Positions 23,396 through 32,323 of a DNA stretch of 64,000 nt are shown here, in pieces (the stretch's first letter is position 1; every line of letters starts with the position of its first letter). The position numbers and the translations under genes are program-made. This DNA comes from Curtobacterium sp. 'Ferrero'. Its GTDB lineage: Bacteria > Actinomycetota > Actinomycetes > Actinomycetales > Microbacteriaceae. The DNA is taken from the NCBI RefSeq assembly GCF_002412165.1, contig NZ_NXIA01000001.1:299994-363993 (forward strand), in the 5' to 3' direction. The notes below the pieces were generated by a model that worked only from the letters and a program-made list of their open reading frames with translations, did no database searches and was not told the DNA's origin.

Positions 23396-24006
23396 CCGGC
23401 CTCCGAGTGCGGCGCCGAGGAGTCGCCGTGACGGCGGCAGCAATCGCGGTGATGCTGCTGGCTGGGTGTGCCGGCGGTCAAACCGGTGCGCTGAGCTCCC
23501 AGTACCGCGGCGGCGAAACGAAGAACTACGTGTCCGGCGACGGCACCGTGACGCAGGTGCCAACATCCAACCGGGGCACACCGGTGCGCTTCGACGAGAC
23601 CGCGACGGACGGCACGCAACTGAGCAGCGAGGATCTCCGCGGGCAGGTTGTCGTCCTCAACTTCTGGTACGCCTCCTGCCCGCCGTGCCGCGCTGAAGCG
23701 AAGCACCTCAACACGGTCGCCGAACGCTTCGAAACCCAAGACGTGCAGTTCATCGGCGTAAATGTCCGCGACGCTCAGGGCACCGCAGAAGCCTTCGAAC
23801 GCCGCTTCAACGTGACCTACCCATCGATCCTCGACGCTGACACCGGTCGCATGCAACTCGCGCTCTCCGGCGAAGTGGCGCCAAACGCTGTCCCCACCAC
23901 GATCGTCCTCGACACCCGCGGGAGGGTCGCCGTGCGGATCCTCGGAGCCATCGGCGGACCGGGAACCCTCGCCACACTCATCGAAGACGAGCTCACCCGG
24001 ACATGA
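23392..24006 (+). CDS. TlpA/ResA-like thioredoxin lipoprotein
   Basis: This 204-residue lipoprotein has lipobox LAGC with Cys26, then a TlpA-like redoxin domain with WYASCPPCRAEA (Cys96, Cys99) and the cis-Pro segment AVPTTIVLD. Such proteins receive electrons from CcdA and reduce disulfides outside the cell, for example to allow metal insertion into cuproproteins. It is flanked by the DsbA-like gene and lspA2, both overlapping by four bases, so lipidation, oxidation and reduction functions are encoded together. Confidence 0.88.
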   Translation: MTGLRVRRRGVAVTAAAIAVMLLAGCAGGQTGALSSQYRGGETKNYVSGDGTVTQVPTSNRGTPVRFDETATDGTQLSSEDLRGQVVVLNFWYASCPPCRAEAKHLNTVAERFETQDVQFIGVNVRDAQGTAEAFERRFNVTYPSILDADTGRMQLALSGEVAPNAVPTTIVLDTRGRVAVRILGAIGGPGTLATLIEDELTRT

Positions 24007-24599
24007 GTAGCAGCAGCCCTCCACACCACCCAGCCGGCGCAGAACGCGGCTCCACCTCTCGGCGGGGACGCGCTTTCGCGACGGTGGTCGGGGTTGGGGT
24101 GCTCGTCGCGGCGGTTGATCAGCAGACCAAACTGTGGGCGCTCTGGCACCTCGACCCCCACCGGCCCATTCCAATCCTCGGCGACTTGGTCGGCCTGCAA
24201 TTGGCGTTCAACCGTGGAGCGGCATTCTCCCTCGCCGAAGGACGAACCTGGATACTCTCCGTCCTCGCAGCACTCGTGGTGGCCAGCCTGCTGGTGTGGG
24301 CAGCGACCGGCCTCCGGCTCATCATCGCCGTCGGCGTCGGCTGTCTAGTCGGCGGCGCAGCCAGCAACCTTAGCGACCGGCTCACCCGCGGGAAAAACCT
24401 CGGCGAAGGCGCCGTTGTCGACATGATCAACTACGCCGACATCGCAATCGGCAACGTCGCGGACATTGCGATCCTCGTCGGCGTCATCATCCTCGCGATC
24501 ACGTTCGCTCGATCCCCAACGCCCCGAACCACGCGTGGCACCGCCGGCACTTCCAACGCCGACGATCCGACTGAACCTGAGAACCGGGAACTTCGTTGA
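24003..24599 (+). CDS. lspA: LspA, signal peptidase II (island copy 2)
   Basis: This 198-residue, four-helix protease carries AASNLSDRLTRG and NVADIAILVGV with the catalytic Asp pair, and AFNRGAAFSLAEG as the conserved N-x-G-x-A-F block. A hydrophilic C-terminal tail of about 25 residues is extra. It follows a lipoprotein gene and is followed by ccdA, repeating the lspA-ccdA order at 10226-11475 with clearly diverged sequence. Confidence 0.88.
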   Translation: MSSSSPPHHPAGAERGSTSRRGRAFATVVGVGVLVAAVDQQTKLWALWHLDPHRPIPILGDLVGLQLAFNRGAAFSLAEGRTWILSVLAALVVASLLVWAATGLRLIIAVGVGCLVGGAASNLSDRLTRGKNLGEGAVVDMINYADIAIGNVADIAILVGVIILAITFARSPTPRTTRGTAGTSNADDPTEPENRELR

Positions 24600-25324
24600 C
24601 GTTGCAAGAGACCGTCTTCAGTGGGCAGATGCTGGCCGCTGTTCCGATTGCCATGCTCGCCGGACTGATCTCCTTCGCCTCACCGTGCGTCCTCCCCCTT
24701 GTGCCCGGATACCTCGGCTATGTCAGCAGCTCCGCGACCGCCGTCACAACGCGTCGCACCCTCGCCGGCGCCACACTCTTCGTCGTCGGGTTCGGACTGG
24801 TCTTCATCGCGTACGGTGCAGCGTTTGGCGCCGCTGGCGCATGGCTCGTCCGATGGCAGGACCTCGTCATCCGCCTTCTCGGAGTCGTCGTCATCATCAT
24901 GGGAGCCGCGTTCATTGGGCTCTTCCGTCCGCTCCAACAGACCGTTCGAACGGCATGGAGACCGCGACCCGGTCTCCTCGGAGCACCGCTGCTGGGAGCA
25001 ACGTTCGGATTGGGCTGGACGCCCTGCTTCGGCCCCACCCTCGCCACCATCACCGCTCTCAGCCTCGACTCCGGTACAGGACTCCGCGGCGCAGCCCTCG
25101 GCTTGGCCTACTGCCTAGGCCTCGGCATCCCGTTCATCATCATTGCTGCCGGCTTCGGCTGGGCCAGCCGAACAGTGAAGTACCTACGGAACCACATCCG
25201 GGCGGTCAATCTCCTCGGCGGATGCATCCTCATCGCTACCGGAATCGCGATGCTCACCGGGATGTGGAGCCTCATCATGACCATCCTGCAAGGGGTGGTC
25301 GCGAACACACCAGTCGTTCTGTAG
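24596..25324 (+). CDS. ccdA: CcdA-type thiol-disulfide transporter (island copy 2)
   Basis: This 242-residue, six-helix protein starts at a TTG that overlaps the lspA2 stop (TTGA). Cys-Pro motifs SFASPCVLPLVPGY and LGWTPCFGPTL match the reducing-equivalent channel of CcdA/DsbD. It is the last gene of the operon and the likely electron donor of the TlpA-like lipoprotein. It is plainly paralogous to the protein at 10738. Confidence 0.88.
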   Translation: MTLQETVFSGQMLAAVPIAMLAGLISFASPCVLPLVPGYLGYVSSSATAVTTRRTLAGATLFVVGFGLVFIAYGAAFGAAGAWLVRWQDLVIRLLGVVVIIMGAAFIGLFRPLQQTVRTAWRPRPGLLGAPLLGATFGLGWTPCFGPTLATITALSLDSGTGLRGAALGLAYCLGLGIPFIIIAAGFGWASRTVKYLRNHIRAVNLLGGCILIATGIAMLTGMWSLIMTILQGVVANTPVVL

Positions 25325-25441
25325 TCCCCCGGAACTTCCCACACCCGGACCGTGACGAGCACAGCAGCATGCAGTGCGTAATCGCCGACGGCATCGGGGC
25401 GACTGCCCATCAGTCCTAGGAAGCCGCGGCGCTGTTGAGGG

Positions 25442-25795
25442 TTAGCGCGTTGGTGCGGCGATCAGGCCGGCGAGGGTGTCGAGGGCGCCGGGAACGAGGG
25501 AGAAGTACGCCCAGGTGCCGCGCTTCTCACGGTGGAGGATCCCGGCGTCGACGAGGACCTTCAAATGGTGGGACACGGTCGGCTGGGACAGGCCGAGCGG
25601 TTCCTGCAGGTCGCACACGCATGCCTCGGACCCGTCGTGCGCTGCGACCATCGAGATCAGCCGCAAGCGGGCCGGGTCGGCGATCGCCTTCAGCGACTTC
25701 GCGAGGACCTCGGCGGATGCCTGGTCCATCGCCTCGGTCGTGACGGGCGAGCAGCACGCAGTGACGTCCTGAATGGGAAGCAGCTCGATCGTCAT
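25442..25795 (-). CDS. arsR: ArsR, arsenite-sensing repressor
   Basis: This 117-residue winged-helix repressor starts at the ATG at 25793-25795, with GGGAGGATGAGG upstream. Cysteines lie at 14 and 15 (VTACCSPV) and at 59 and 61 (EACVCDLQ). The N-terminal CC pair plus a Cys near 55-60 is the As(III) site described for the Corynebacterium glutamicum ArsR type, distinct from E. coli ArsR. The recognition helix is LSQPTVSHHLKVL. It is divergent from the arsenic operon and should repress it. Confidence 0.9.
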   Translation of the reverse strand: MTIELLPIQDVTACCSPVTTEAMDQASAEVLAKSLKAIADPARLRLISMVAAHDGSEACVCDLQEPLGLSQPTVSHHLKVLVDAGILHREKRGTWAYFSLVPGALDTLAGLIAAPTR

Positions 25796-25839
25796 GACCT
25801 CATCCTCCCACGGACTTCGACACGCGTCTATATTTGCGC

Positions 25840-25865
25840 ACATCGATATCGACGTGCTTCGATGT
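25840..25865. promoter_or_regulatory. Probable ArsR operator
   Basis: ACATCGA-N12-TCGATGT is a perfect 7-bp inverted repeat in the divergent promoter region between arsR and the arsenic operon, centred 58 bases before the arsR start. Spacing of two helical turns suits a dimeric ArsR. No other repeat of this quality was seen in the gap. Confidence 0.6.
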
Positions 25866-25911
25866 AGCTGCCGGCTCTCGGCTCCCGCTCGATCCGTGAA
25901 GGACCAGCCTG

Positions 25912-27297
25912 ATGACTCACCTCCTCGCCGTCGGCGGCAGCGACGCCGGCATCGCCGCAGCACTCCGCGCCCGCGAACTCGACCCGACCACCGACGTGAC
26001 GGTGGTGCTCGCCGACGAGTTCCCGAACTTCTCCATCTGCGGCATCCCGTACTGGGTGTCCGGCGACGTCGCCACGGAAGCGTCCCTCGCGCACCGCACC
26101 CGCACCGATCTTGAGGCTGCCGGCATGACTGTGCGTTCTTCGACGTGGGCCTCGGCCGTCGACGTCGATCGCCGCCGACTCTCCGTCACGGGCCCCGCCG
26201 GGGAAGAGCAGATCGCTTACGACGAGCTGCTGATCGGCACCGGCGCCGAGCCGGTGCGCCCGGCCGGGGTCCCGTTCGGGGAACCGGGCATCCACCTGCT
26301 GCACTCCATGACCGACGCCGAGCAGGTCGTCGCTGCCCTCGAGCTGCTGCCGGCGGGGAGCCGGGTCGCGGTCGTCGGTGCCGGGTACATCGGCCTGGAG
26401 ATGACCGAGGGCCTCGTCGCCCGTGGGTTCGACACGACGCTGATCCAGCGCGGTCCCGAAGTGCTCTCCACCCTCGACCCCGAACTCGGTTCCCTCGTCA
26501 CCGCCGAGGTCCGCCGCCACGGCGCGACCGTGCTGACGGGGTCCACTGTCACCGGGATCACACCGGCAGACGGTGGACAGTGGCGCGTCGCCACCAGCTC
26601 GACCTCTGGCGACGCGGAGGGCACGTTCGCCCTCGTCGTGGTCTGCGTCGGCGTCCGTCCCGTCACGGGACTCGCCGTAGCCGCTGGAGCGCAGCTGGGC
26701 CAGGCTGGCGCGATCGTGGTCGACGCGTCCATGCGGACCGGGGTGCCGCACGTGTGGGCTGCCGGTGACTGCGTCGTGACGCACCACCGGCTTCTCGGCA
26801 CGACGTGGCTGCCGCTCGGGACGACGGCGCACAAGCAGGGTCGCGTCGCCGGGGAGAACATGCTCGGCGGCTCGAAGACGTTCGCCGGTTCGGTGGGGAC
26901 GCAGGTGGTGAAGGTGTTCGACCTCGTCGCCGCCCGCACCGGCCTCCGCCAGCACGAAACCAGCCCGCTCGAGGTGCCGCCGCTGACTCGGGTGACGGTG
27001 GCGGATGACCACAAGCGGTACTACCCGGGCGCCGTCCCGCTGACGATCAGCGTCACCGGCGACCAGACCACCGGTCGGCTCCTCGGCGCGCAGATCGTCG
27101 GGCAGCGCACCGCGGAGATCAGCAAGCGCATCGACACGTTCGCCACCGCCCTCCACGCGGAACTCACCGTCGACGACGTGATCGATCTCGACCTCAGCTA
27201 CACGCCGCCGCTCGGGTCCCCGTGGGACGCTGTGCAGGTCGCCGCGCAGGGCTGGGAGCGCGCCGCGGCCGCGAACCAGGCCGGGGTGACTGCCTGA
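25912..27297 (+). CDS. FAD-dependent CoA-disulfide-reductase/NADH-oxidase-like enzyme
   Basis: This 461-residue flavoenzyme has an N-terminal FAD motif ([12 protein letters not shown]), the active-site Cys in [10 protein letters not shown], an NAD(P)H Rossmann motif [11 protein letters not shown], and a C-terminal dimerisation domain. This is the layout of CoA-disulfide reductase and NADH oxidase, which use one redox Cys. It is the first gene of the arsenic operon; similar genes accompany ars genes in other actinobacteria, possibly to keep thiol cofactors reduced, but no reaction is proven. It ends one base into arsB. Confidence 0.85.
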   Translation: MTHLLAVGGSDAGIAAALRARELDPTTDVTVVLADEFPNFSICGIPYWVSGDVATEASLAHRTRTDLEAAGMTVRSSTWASAVDVDRRRLSVTGPAGEEQIAYDELLIGTGAEPVRPAGVPFGEPGIHLLHSMTDAEQVVAALELLPAGSRVAVVGAGYIGLEMTEGLVARGFDTTLIQRGPEVLSTLDPELGSLVTAEVRRHGATVLTGSTVTGITPADGGQWRVATSSTSGDAEGTFALVVVCVGVRPVTGLAVAAGAQLGQAGAIVVDASMRTGVPHVWAAGDCVVTHHRLLGTTWLPLGTTAHKQGRVAGENMLGGSKTFAGSVGTQVVKVFDLVAARTGLRQHETSPLEVPPLTRVTVADDHKRYYPGAVPLTISVTGDQTTGRLLGAQIVGQRTAEISKRIDTFATALHAELTVDDVIDLDLSYTPPLGSPWDAVQVAAQGWERAAAANQAGVTA

Positions 27298-28700
27298 TGG
27301 TGATGGCTGTGCTCGCTGCGGCGATCTTCGTCGCGACGCTCGTGGTGGTGATCTGGCAGCCCAAGGGCTTCCCGATCGGCTACACCGCGCTCATCGGCGC
27401 CGTCATCGCCCTCGCCACCACCGTCGTCGGCCTCTCCGACATCCCGACCGTGGTCGGGATCGTGTGGAACGCGACACTGACGTTCGTCGCGGTGGTGCTG
27501 ATCTCGTTGATCCTCGACGAGGCCGGGTTCTTCGAGTGGGCTGCCCTCCACGTCGCCCGTTGGGGCCGCGGCAACGGACGGCTGCTGTTCGTGCTGATCG
27601 TCGGCCTCGGCGCCGTCATCGCGGCGGTGTTCGCCAACGACGGGGCCGCGCTGATCCTCACCCCAATCGTCGTCGGCATGCTCCGGGCCCTGAACATGCC
27701 GCAGAAGGCGGCGCTCGGGTTCATCCTCGCCACCGGGTTCATCGCCGACACCGGCAGCCTGCCGCTGGTGGTGTCGAACCTGGTCAACATCGTCTCCGCC
27801 GACTACTTCCACCTCGGCTTCGCCGAGTACGCGGCCGTCATGATCCCCGTCGGCATCGTCTCCGTCCTCGCCTCCCTCGGCATGCTGCTGCTCTACTTCG
27901 GCAAGAGCATCCCGAAGCGGTACGACGTCCTCGCCCTCACCAGCCCCGCCGCCGCGATCACGGACCGGGCGACGTTCCGCACCGGCTGGGTCGTCCTGGC
28001 ACTGCTGCTGGTCGGCTACTTCGCCGCCGACCCCCTCGGCGTCCCGCTCGCGGCCGTCGCCGGTGTCGGGGCGGTCGTCATCGTCGCCGTGGCGGCCCGG
28101 CAGCCCGCGTTCCTCTTCGCCCGGGCCGAGGCAGCGCCGGTCCTCGTCAGCACCCGCGGCACCGCCACCGTCACCGCCGGCGGCACCGAACCAAGTGCAG
28201 CGTCGGGGCGGGTGATTCCGGTGTGGAAGACGATCCGGGAGGCGCCGTGGCAGATCGTGCTGTTCTCCATCGGCATGTACCTCGTCGTCTACGGCCTCCA
28301 GAACCAGGGGCTCACTGACCACCTCGCGAAGCTGTTCGACGTGTTCGGTGACCACGGGGTCCTCGTCACCGCGCTCGGCGTCGGGTTCACCATCGCGATC
28401 CTCGCGTCCCTGATGAACAACATGCCCACCGTCCTCATCGCCGCCCTCGCCATCGGCGGCGCCGGCGCGACCGGCCTCACCCACGAGGTGATGGTCTACG
28501 CCAACGTCATCGGCTCCGACCTCGGCCCGAAGATCACCCCCATCGGGTCCCTCGCGACCCTGCTGTGGTTGCACGTGCTGGAGAAGAAGGGCATCCACAT
28601 CGGGTGGGGGCAGTACTTCCGCACCGGCATCGTCCTCACCATCCCCGTTCTCGCCGTCACCCTCGCCGCCCTCGCCGGCTGGCTCACCCTCATCCGCTGA
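27297..28700 (+). CDS. arsB: ArsB, arsenite efflux permease
   Basis: This 467-residue membrane protein has about 12 helices and belongs to the ArsB/NhaD (ion transporter) superfamily. Characteristic blocks are [27 protein letters not shown] and [11 protein letters not shown]. It expels arsenite and antimonite using the proton gradient. ATG 27297 overlaps the preceding stop. No arsA ATPase gene is present, so it works as a secondary carrier. Confidence 0.9.
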   Translation: MVMAVLAAAIFVATLVVVIWQPKGFPIGYTALIGAVIALATTVVGLSDIPTVVGIVWNATLTFVAVVLISLILDEAGFFEWAALHVARWGRGNGRLLFVLIVGLGAVIAAVFANDGAALILTPIVVGMLRALNMPQKAALGFILATGFIADTGSLPLVVSNLVNIVSADYFHLGFAEYAAVMIPVGIVSVLASLGMLLLYFGKSIPKRYDVLALTSPAAAITDRATFRTGWVVLALLLVGYFAADPLGVPLAAVAGVGAVVIVAVAARQPAFLFARAEAAPVLVSTRGTATVTAGGTEPSAASGRVIPVWKTIREAPWQIVLFSIGMYLVVYGLQNQGLTDHLAKLFDVFGDHGVLVTALGVGFTIAILASLMNNMPTVLIAALAIGGAGATGLTHEVMVYANVIGSDLGPKITPIGSLATLLWLHVLEKKGIHIGWGQYFRTGIVLTIPVLAVTLAALAGWLTLIR

Positions 28701-28720
28701 ACCCGGAAAGACACACACCC

Positions 28721-29137
28721 ATGAGTGACAAGCCCACGATCCTGTTCGTCTGCGTCCACAACGCCGGGCGGTCCCAGATGGCCGCCGGGTACGCCCAGGC
28801 CCTCGGTGGCGACCGCGTCGAGGTTCTCTCCGCCGGCTCCGAGCCGAAGGACCAGATCAACCCGGTCGCGATCCAGGCGATGGCCGAAGACGGCATCGAC
28901 ATCGCCGGCAACCAGCCGAAGATCCTCACCACCGACGCGGTCCGGGAATCCGACGCCGTCATCACCATGGGCTGTGGCGACGCCTGCCCGATCTTCCCCG
29001 GCAAGCGGTACGAGGACTGGGACCTCACCGATCCTGCCGGTCGCGGCATCGAGGACGTCCGCCCCATCCGGGACGACATCAAGCACCGCGTCCAGACGCT
29101 CCTCGCCGAGCTGCTGCCCACCGAAGCAACCGCGTAA
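28721..29137 (+). CDS. arsC: ArsC, arsenate reductase with three redox cysteines
   Basis: This 138-residue low-molecular-weight phosphatase-fold enzyme has the P-loop CVHNAGRS with nucleophile Cys11 and Arg17, and DPAGRG with the general acid Asp. Cys85 and Cys89 (MGCGDACP) match the second and third cysteines of the thioredoxin-coupled type (pI258 ArsC). It turns arsenate into arsenite for ArsB. GGAAAG lies upstream of the ATG. Confidence 0.92.
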   Translation: MSDKPTILFVCVHNAGRSQMAAGYAQALGGDRVEVLSAGSEPKDQINPVAIQAMAEDGIDIAGNQPKILTTDAVRESDAVITMGCGDACPIFPGKRYEDWDLTDPAGRGIEDVRPIRDDIKHRVQTLLAELLPTEATA

Positions 29138-29157
29138 CGACCAGGAAGCCGCAGATC

Positions 29158-30393
29158 ATGACGCTCACCCTCACTGTCCCACCACGGACTGACGCGGACC
29201 GCCTCACCGGACTCCCCGTTGCCGTCATCGGCGCCGGCCCCGTCGGGCTCGCTGCCGCCGCGCACCTCCTCGATCAGGGCCTCGATGTCGTGGTCTACGA
29301 AGCTGGCCCGACGGTCGGGACGAGCGTTCGCGCGTGGGGGCACACTCGACTGTTCTCCCCGTGGCGGTACGTCATCGACCCCGCCGCCCAGCGACTCCTG
29401 GAAGCCACCGGCTGGGAAGCACCCCGTGCGTCATCTCTGCCCACTGGCCAGGACCTCGTCGACACGTACCTGGCGCCCCTCGCGGCGACCCCGCAGCTCG
29501 CACCGGTGATCCAGTACGGCACCCGCGTGGAAGCGGTGTCACGGCAGGGCATGGACCGCACCCGCTCCACCGGCCGCGCAGACACCCCATTCCTGCTCCG
29601 CCTCCACACCGCCGACGGCGTCACTGACGTGACTGCGCGTGCGGTCGTCGACACCTCGGGCACCTACACGTCCCCGAACCCCCTCACTGCCGCTGGCCTC
29701 GTACCGGCCGCGGATCTCGGCGACCGGGTCGTCCACGCACTGCCCGACGTCCTCGGCGCCGACCGTGACCGGTTCGCGGGGAAGCGGGTCCTCGTCGTCG
29801 GTGCCGGCCACTCCGCCGCGAACACCCTCATCAAGCTCGCCAGCCTCGCCAAGATCGCGCCGAGTACCGACGTGCTGTGGGCTGTCCGGAACGCCGGCAC
29901 AGCCCGGCTCGGCGCCGACGCCGCAGACGGGCTCGCCGCCCGCGGGCAGCTCGGGTCCACCGTCCACGGGCTCGTCGAGTCCGGTCAGGTGCAGCAGATC
30001 GCCTCGTACGAGATCGACGACGTCCGCGCCGACGGCGACCAGGTCACCGTCACCGGCCGTCGCGCCGGAGAGCCCTTCGCGGTGACCGTCGACGTCATCG
30101 TGAACGCGACCGGGTTCCGGCCCGACCTCGACATGCTCCGCGAGATCCGCCTCGGCCTCGACGACATCGTCGAAGCACCCCGAGCCCTCGCGCCGCTCAT
30201 CGACCCGAACCTGCACTCCTGCGGCTCCGTCCCTCCGCACGGTGTCGCCGAGTTGGCGCACCCAGAGCCGAACTTCTTCATCGCCGGCATGAAGTCCTAC
30301 GGCCGCGCCCCCACCTTCCTGCTCCTCACCGGCTACGAGCAAGTCCGCTCCATCGCCGCTGAACTCGCTGGCGACCACACCGGAGCCCGATAG
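29158..30393 (+). CDS. ArsO-like flavoprotein monooxygenase, interrupted before its Cys-rich tail
   Basis: This 411-residue flavoprotein has an N-terminal FAD motif VIGAGPVGLAAAAHLL and a central NAD(P)H motif VVGAGHSAANTL; ATGF near residue 320 matches flavin monooxygenases. Similar proteins called ArsO accompany ars genes; their substrate is not settled. The frame ends at TAG (30391-30393) but continues open for 53 more codons with seven cysteines (30394-30555). Proteins of this group, as I recall them, often end in a VLPETGVC-type Cys-rich tail, so the TAG probably removes a natural C-terminus. Confidence 0.8.
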   Translation: MTLTLTVPPRTDADRLTGLPVAVIGAGPVGLAAAAHLLDQGLDVVVYEAGPTVGTSVRAWGHTRLFSPWRYVIDPAAQRLLEATGWEAPRASSLPTGQDLVDTYLAPLAATPQLAPVIQYGTRVEAVSRQGMDRTRSTGRADTPFLLRLHTADGVTDVTARAVVDTSGTYTSPNPLTAAGLVPAADLGDRVVHALPDVLGADRDRFAGKRVLVVGAGHSAANTLIKLASLAKIAPSTDVLWAVRNAGTARLGADAADGLAARGQLGSTVHGLVESGQVQQIASYEIDDVRADGDQVTVTGRRAGEPFAVTVDVIVNATGFRPDLDMLREIRLGLDDIVEAPRALAPLIDPNLHSCGSVPPHGVAELAHPEPNFFIAGMKSYGRAPTFLLLTGYEQVRSIAAELAGDHTGAR

Positions 30394-30555
30394 CTCGAAC
30401 TCGTCCTCCCCGAAACGGGCGTCTGCTCCTCCGACATCGGTGGCAGCTCCTGCTGCACCACCCCAGCCGTCACCGGCACTCCTGCCGCTGACGAGGCTGC
30501 GTGCTGCACTCTGCCGGAGCCGGCCACTGACAGCACCTCGTGCTGCACCAACTGA
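30394..30555 (+). pseudogene. In-frame Cys-rich tail cut off by an amber codon
   Basis: Directly after TAG at 30391-30393 the same frame stays open for 53 codons and ends at TGA 30553-30555. It reads LELVLPETGVCSSDIGGSSC and then CC pairs in AACCTLP and STSCCTN; seven Cys in all, three as adjacent pairs. The pattern suits As(III) or other thiophilic metal binding. It is either a detached 3' end after a nonsense mutation, a readthrough extension, or a sequencing error. Confidence 0.65.
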
Positions 30556-30569
30556 CCGGACTCGCGCCC

Positions 30570-30965
30570 ATGACCACGAAGCCGACCGTCCTGTTCATCT
30601 GTAAGCACAACGCCGGACGCTCCCAACTCGGCGCCGCCCTCCTCGAAATCGCGGCCCCCGGCCGGTACACGGCCACCTCCGCCGGCATCACCCCGGCCGA
30701 CGAGGTGAACCCCTCGATCGCCGCGACCGTGGGCGAGCTCGGCCTCGACATCACCGGACGCGTCCCCCGGCGAGTGACGCCCGACCTGCTCGAACAGGCG
30801 GACATCGTCGTCCTCATGAAGCCCGGTCTCGAACTCCCCGCCGAACCACGCGGGACAGTCCTCGAGTGGTCGTTCCCCGACCCCACCTCCTGGTCACCGG
30901 CAGACGTGCGACCGATGCGGAACGCCGTCGCGGAACGCATCGAACGAGAGCTCCTGCAGCCGTAG
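30570..30965 (+). CDS. arsC: Second arsenate reductase, single-cysteine type
   Basis: This 131-residue phosphatase-fold protein has P-loop CKHNAGRS with Cys11 and Arg17, and a DPTSW segment in place of the usual DPxG loop. Unlike the ArsC at 28721 it has no other cysteine, so it cannot use an internal disulfide relay. Single-cysteine ArsC enzymes of Corynebacterium use mycothiol and mycoredoxin, which Microbacteriaceae also make; that is the likely mechanism here. The start at 30570 is chosen because the conserved strand begins directly after it. Confidence 0.82.
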   Translation: MTTKPTVLFICKHNAGRSQLGAALLEIAAPGRYTATSAGITPADEVNPSIAATVGELGLDITGRVPRRVTPDLLEQADIVVLMKPGLELPAEPRGTVLEWSFPDPTSWSPADVRPMRNAVAERIERELLQP

Positions 30966-31090
30966 CGACCGGCCTACCCGACACCAAGCGAAGCCAGAAG
31001 CACGACACAGAACGAAGCTGCTCACACATCTGAGACAGACAGAACTGCGTCAAGGACAGGCTCTGACCACTCGTCCGTTGAAGGACCGGC

Positions 31091-32323
31091 GGTTTCAAGG
31101 GGTCGTTGCTACGGGTGGTTGTTTTGGGTCCGAGAGTAGCTGTTCGAATGCTTCTGCAGGGCTGCGGTAGTCGAGGGTCTTGCGGGGGCGGCCGTTGAGT
31201 TCAGCCGCGACTTCGAGGAGCCGTTCCGGGCTGTGGATGCTGAGGTCGGTGGACTTCGGGAAGTACTGCCGGAGCAGCCCGTTGGTGTTCTCGTTTGAGC
31301 CGCGCTGCCAGGGTTTGTGGGGGTCGCGGAAGTAGATCGCGAGGTCCGTGGCGAGGGTGATGTCTTTGTGTCGGGCAAGCTCGGTGCCTTGATCCCACGT
31401 CAACGACCGGCGCAGATGCTCGGGCAGGGTCTGGATGGTGGGGATCATCGCGTCACGGACCGCGTCGGCGCTGTGCCCGTTGGGCAAATGCAGCAGCATC
31501 ACGTAGCGGGTGGTGCGTTCGACGAGGGTGCCGATCGCGCTGCGGGCGTTGATCCCGACGATCAGGTCGCCTTCCCAGTGGCCGGGAACGGCCCGGTCGT
31601 CGGCCTCGGCGGGGCGTTCGCTGATCAGGATCATGTCGCGGATCTTCGACCACGACGCTTGCCGACGTTCACCGCGGTGCCGGCGGAGGGCTCGGCCGGT
31701 GCGGAGGTGTTTGTGCAGGTCAGCGCGCAGGTGGCCGCGGCCTTGGACGAAGAGGGACTGGTAGATCGTCTCGTGGGACACGTGCATCTCCGGCCGGTCG
31801 GGGAATGTCCTAGCCAGGTCATCACGGATCTGCTCCGGGGACCAGTTCCGCACCAACCGCAGCTCGACCTGCAGAGCGAGCTCCAGCCGGTCGAGTTTCC
31901 GCGGTTTCGGGCGTCGCGCACGAGCACGGCATTGCTTCTCAGCCGAGTACGGCCGGTAGGTTCCGCCAGCCGCTGCGTTCCTGGTGAGCTCGCGGCTGAT
32001 CGTCGACGGCGACCGACCGAGTGCTTTGGCGATCGCGCGCACGCCCTCACCGTCCTGGCGTAGGTCTGCGATCTGGAGCCGCTCTTCTTGGCTGAGGTAC
32101 CTGTCGGAGCGGGGCGTGTTGGCGAACGGGTTCCGTCCGCCGGCTGCTTTGACCCATCGGTATCCCTGACGTCGGTCCACGCCGACAGCATCACAGGCCG
32201 CCGTGCGTCCGAGACCCTGTCTCAATAGCTCCCAGAACCGCGCCTCTCGGGCACGGTGGTCCAGCCTCGATCCCATCTGCAACACTCCAATTCACGGTGG
32301 TGTTGCAACGACCGGCTGAACCC
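31091..32323 (-). mobile_element. IS30-family insertion sequence, apparently intact
   Basis: The element is 1233 bp. Its ends are imperfect 22-bp inverted repeats: GGTTTCAAGGGGTCGTTGCT plus AC at 31091-31112, and, read from the other strand, GGGTTCAGCCGGTCGTTGCA plus AC at 32302-32323, with 16-17 of 22 matching. A single intact transposase gene fills the element. The flanking bases do not show an obvious target duplication. It lies just behind the arsenic operon. Confidence 0.85.
31095..32285 (-). CDS. IS30-family DDE transposase
   Basis: The 396-residue protein has an N-terminal helix-turn-helix region (IAKALGRSPSTISREL) typical of IS30 and a C-terminal catalytic core with GHWEGDLIVG (Asp240), LTWDQGTELARH (Asp298) and GSNENTNGLLRQYFPK (Glu332). 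All three acidic residues and the usual IS30 spacing are present, so the enzyme should be active. Its stop codon lies inside the left inverted repeat, as is normal for this family. Confidence 0.93.
   Translation of the reverse strand: MLQMGSRLDHRAREARFWELLRQGLGRTAACDAVGVDRRQGYRWVKAAGGRNPFANTPRSDRYLSQEERLQIADLRQDGEGVRAIAKALGRSPSTISRELTRNAAAGGTYRPYSAEKQCRARARRPKPRKLDRLELALQVELRLVRNWSPEQIRDDLARTFPDRPEMHVSHETIYQSLFVQGRGHLRADLHKHLRTGRALRRHRGERRQASWSKIRDMILISERPAEADDRAVPGHWEGDLIVGINARSAIGTLVERTTRYVMLLHLPNGHSADAVRDAMIPTIQTLPEHLRRSLTWDQGTELARHKDITLATDLAIYFRDPHKPWQRGSNENTNGLLRQYFPKSTDLSIHSPERLLEVAAELNGRPRKTLDYRSPAEAFEQLLSDPKQPPVATTP

Noticed and set aside
31091..32323. IS30 element as the source of the recombinase-like block
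   Set aside because: It has its own inverted repeats and a complete transposase, and no second IS30 copy was seen on the far side to make a composite transposon.
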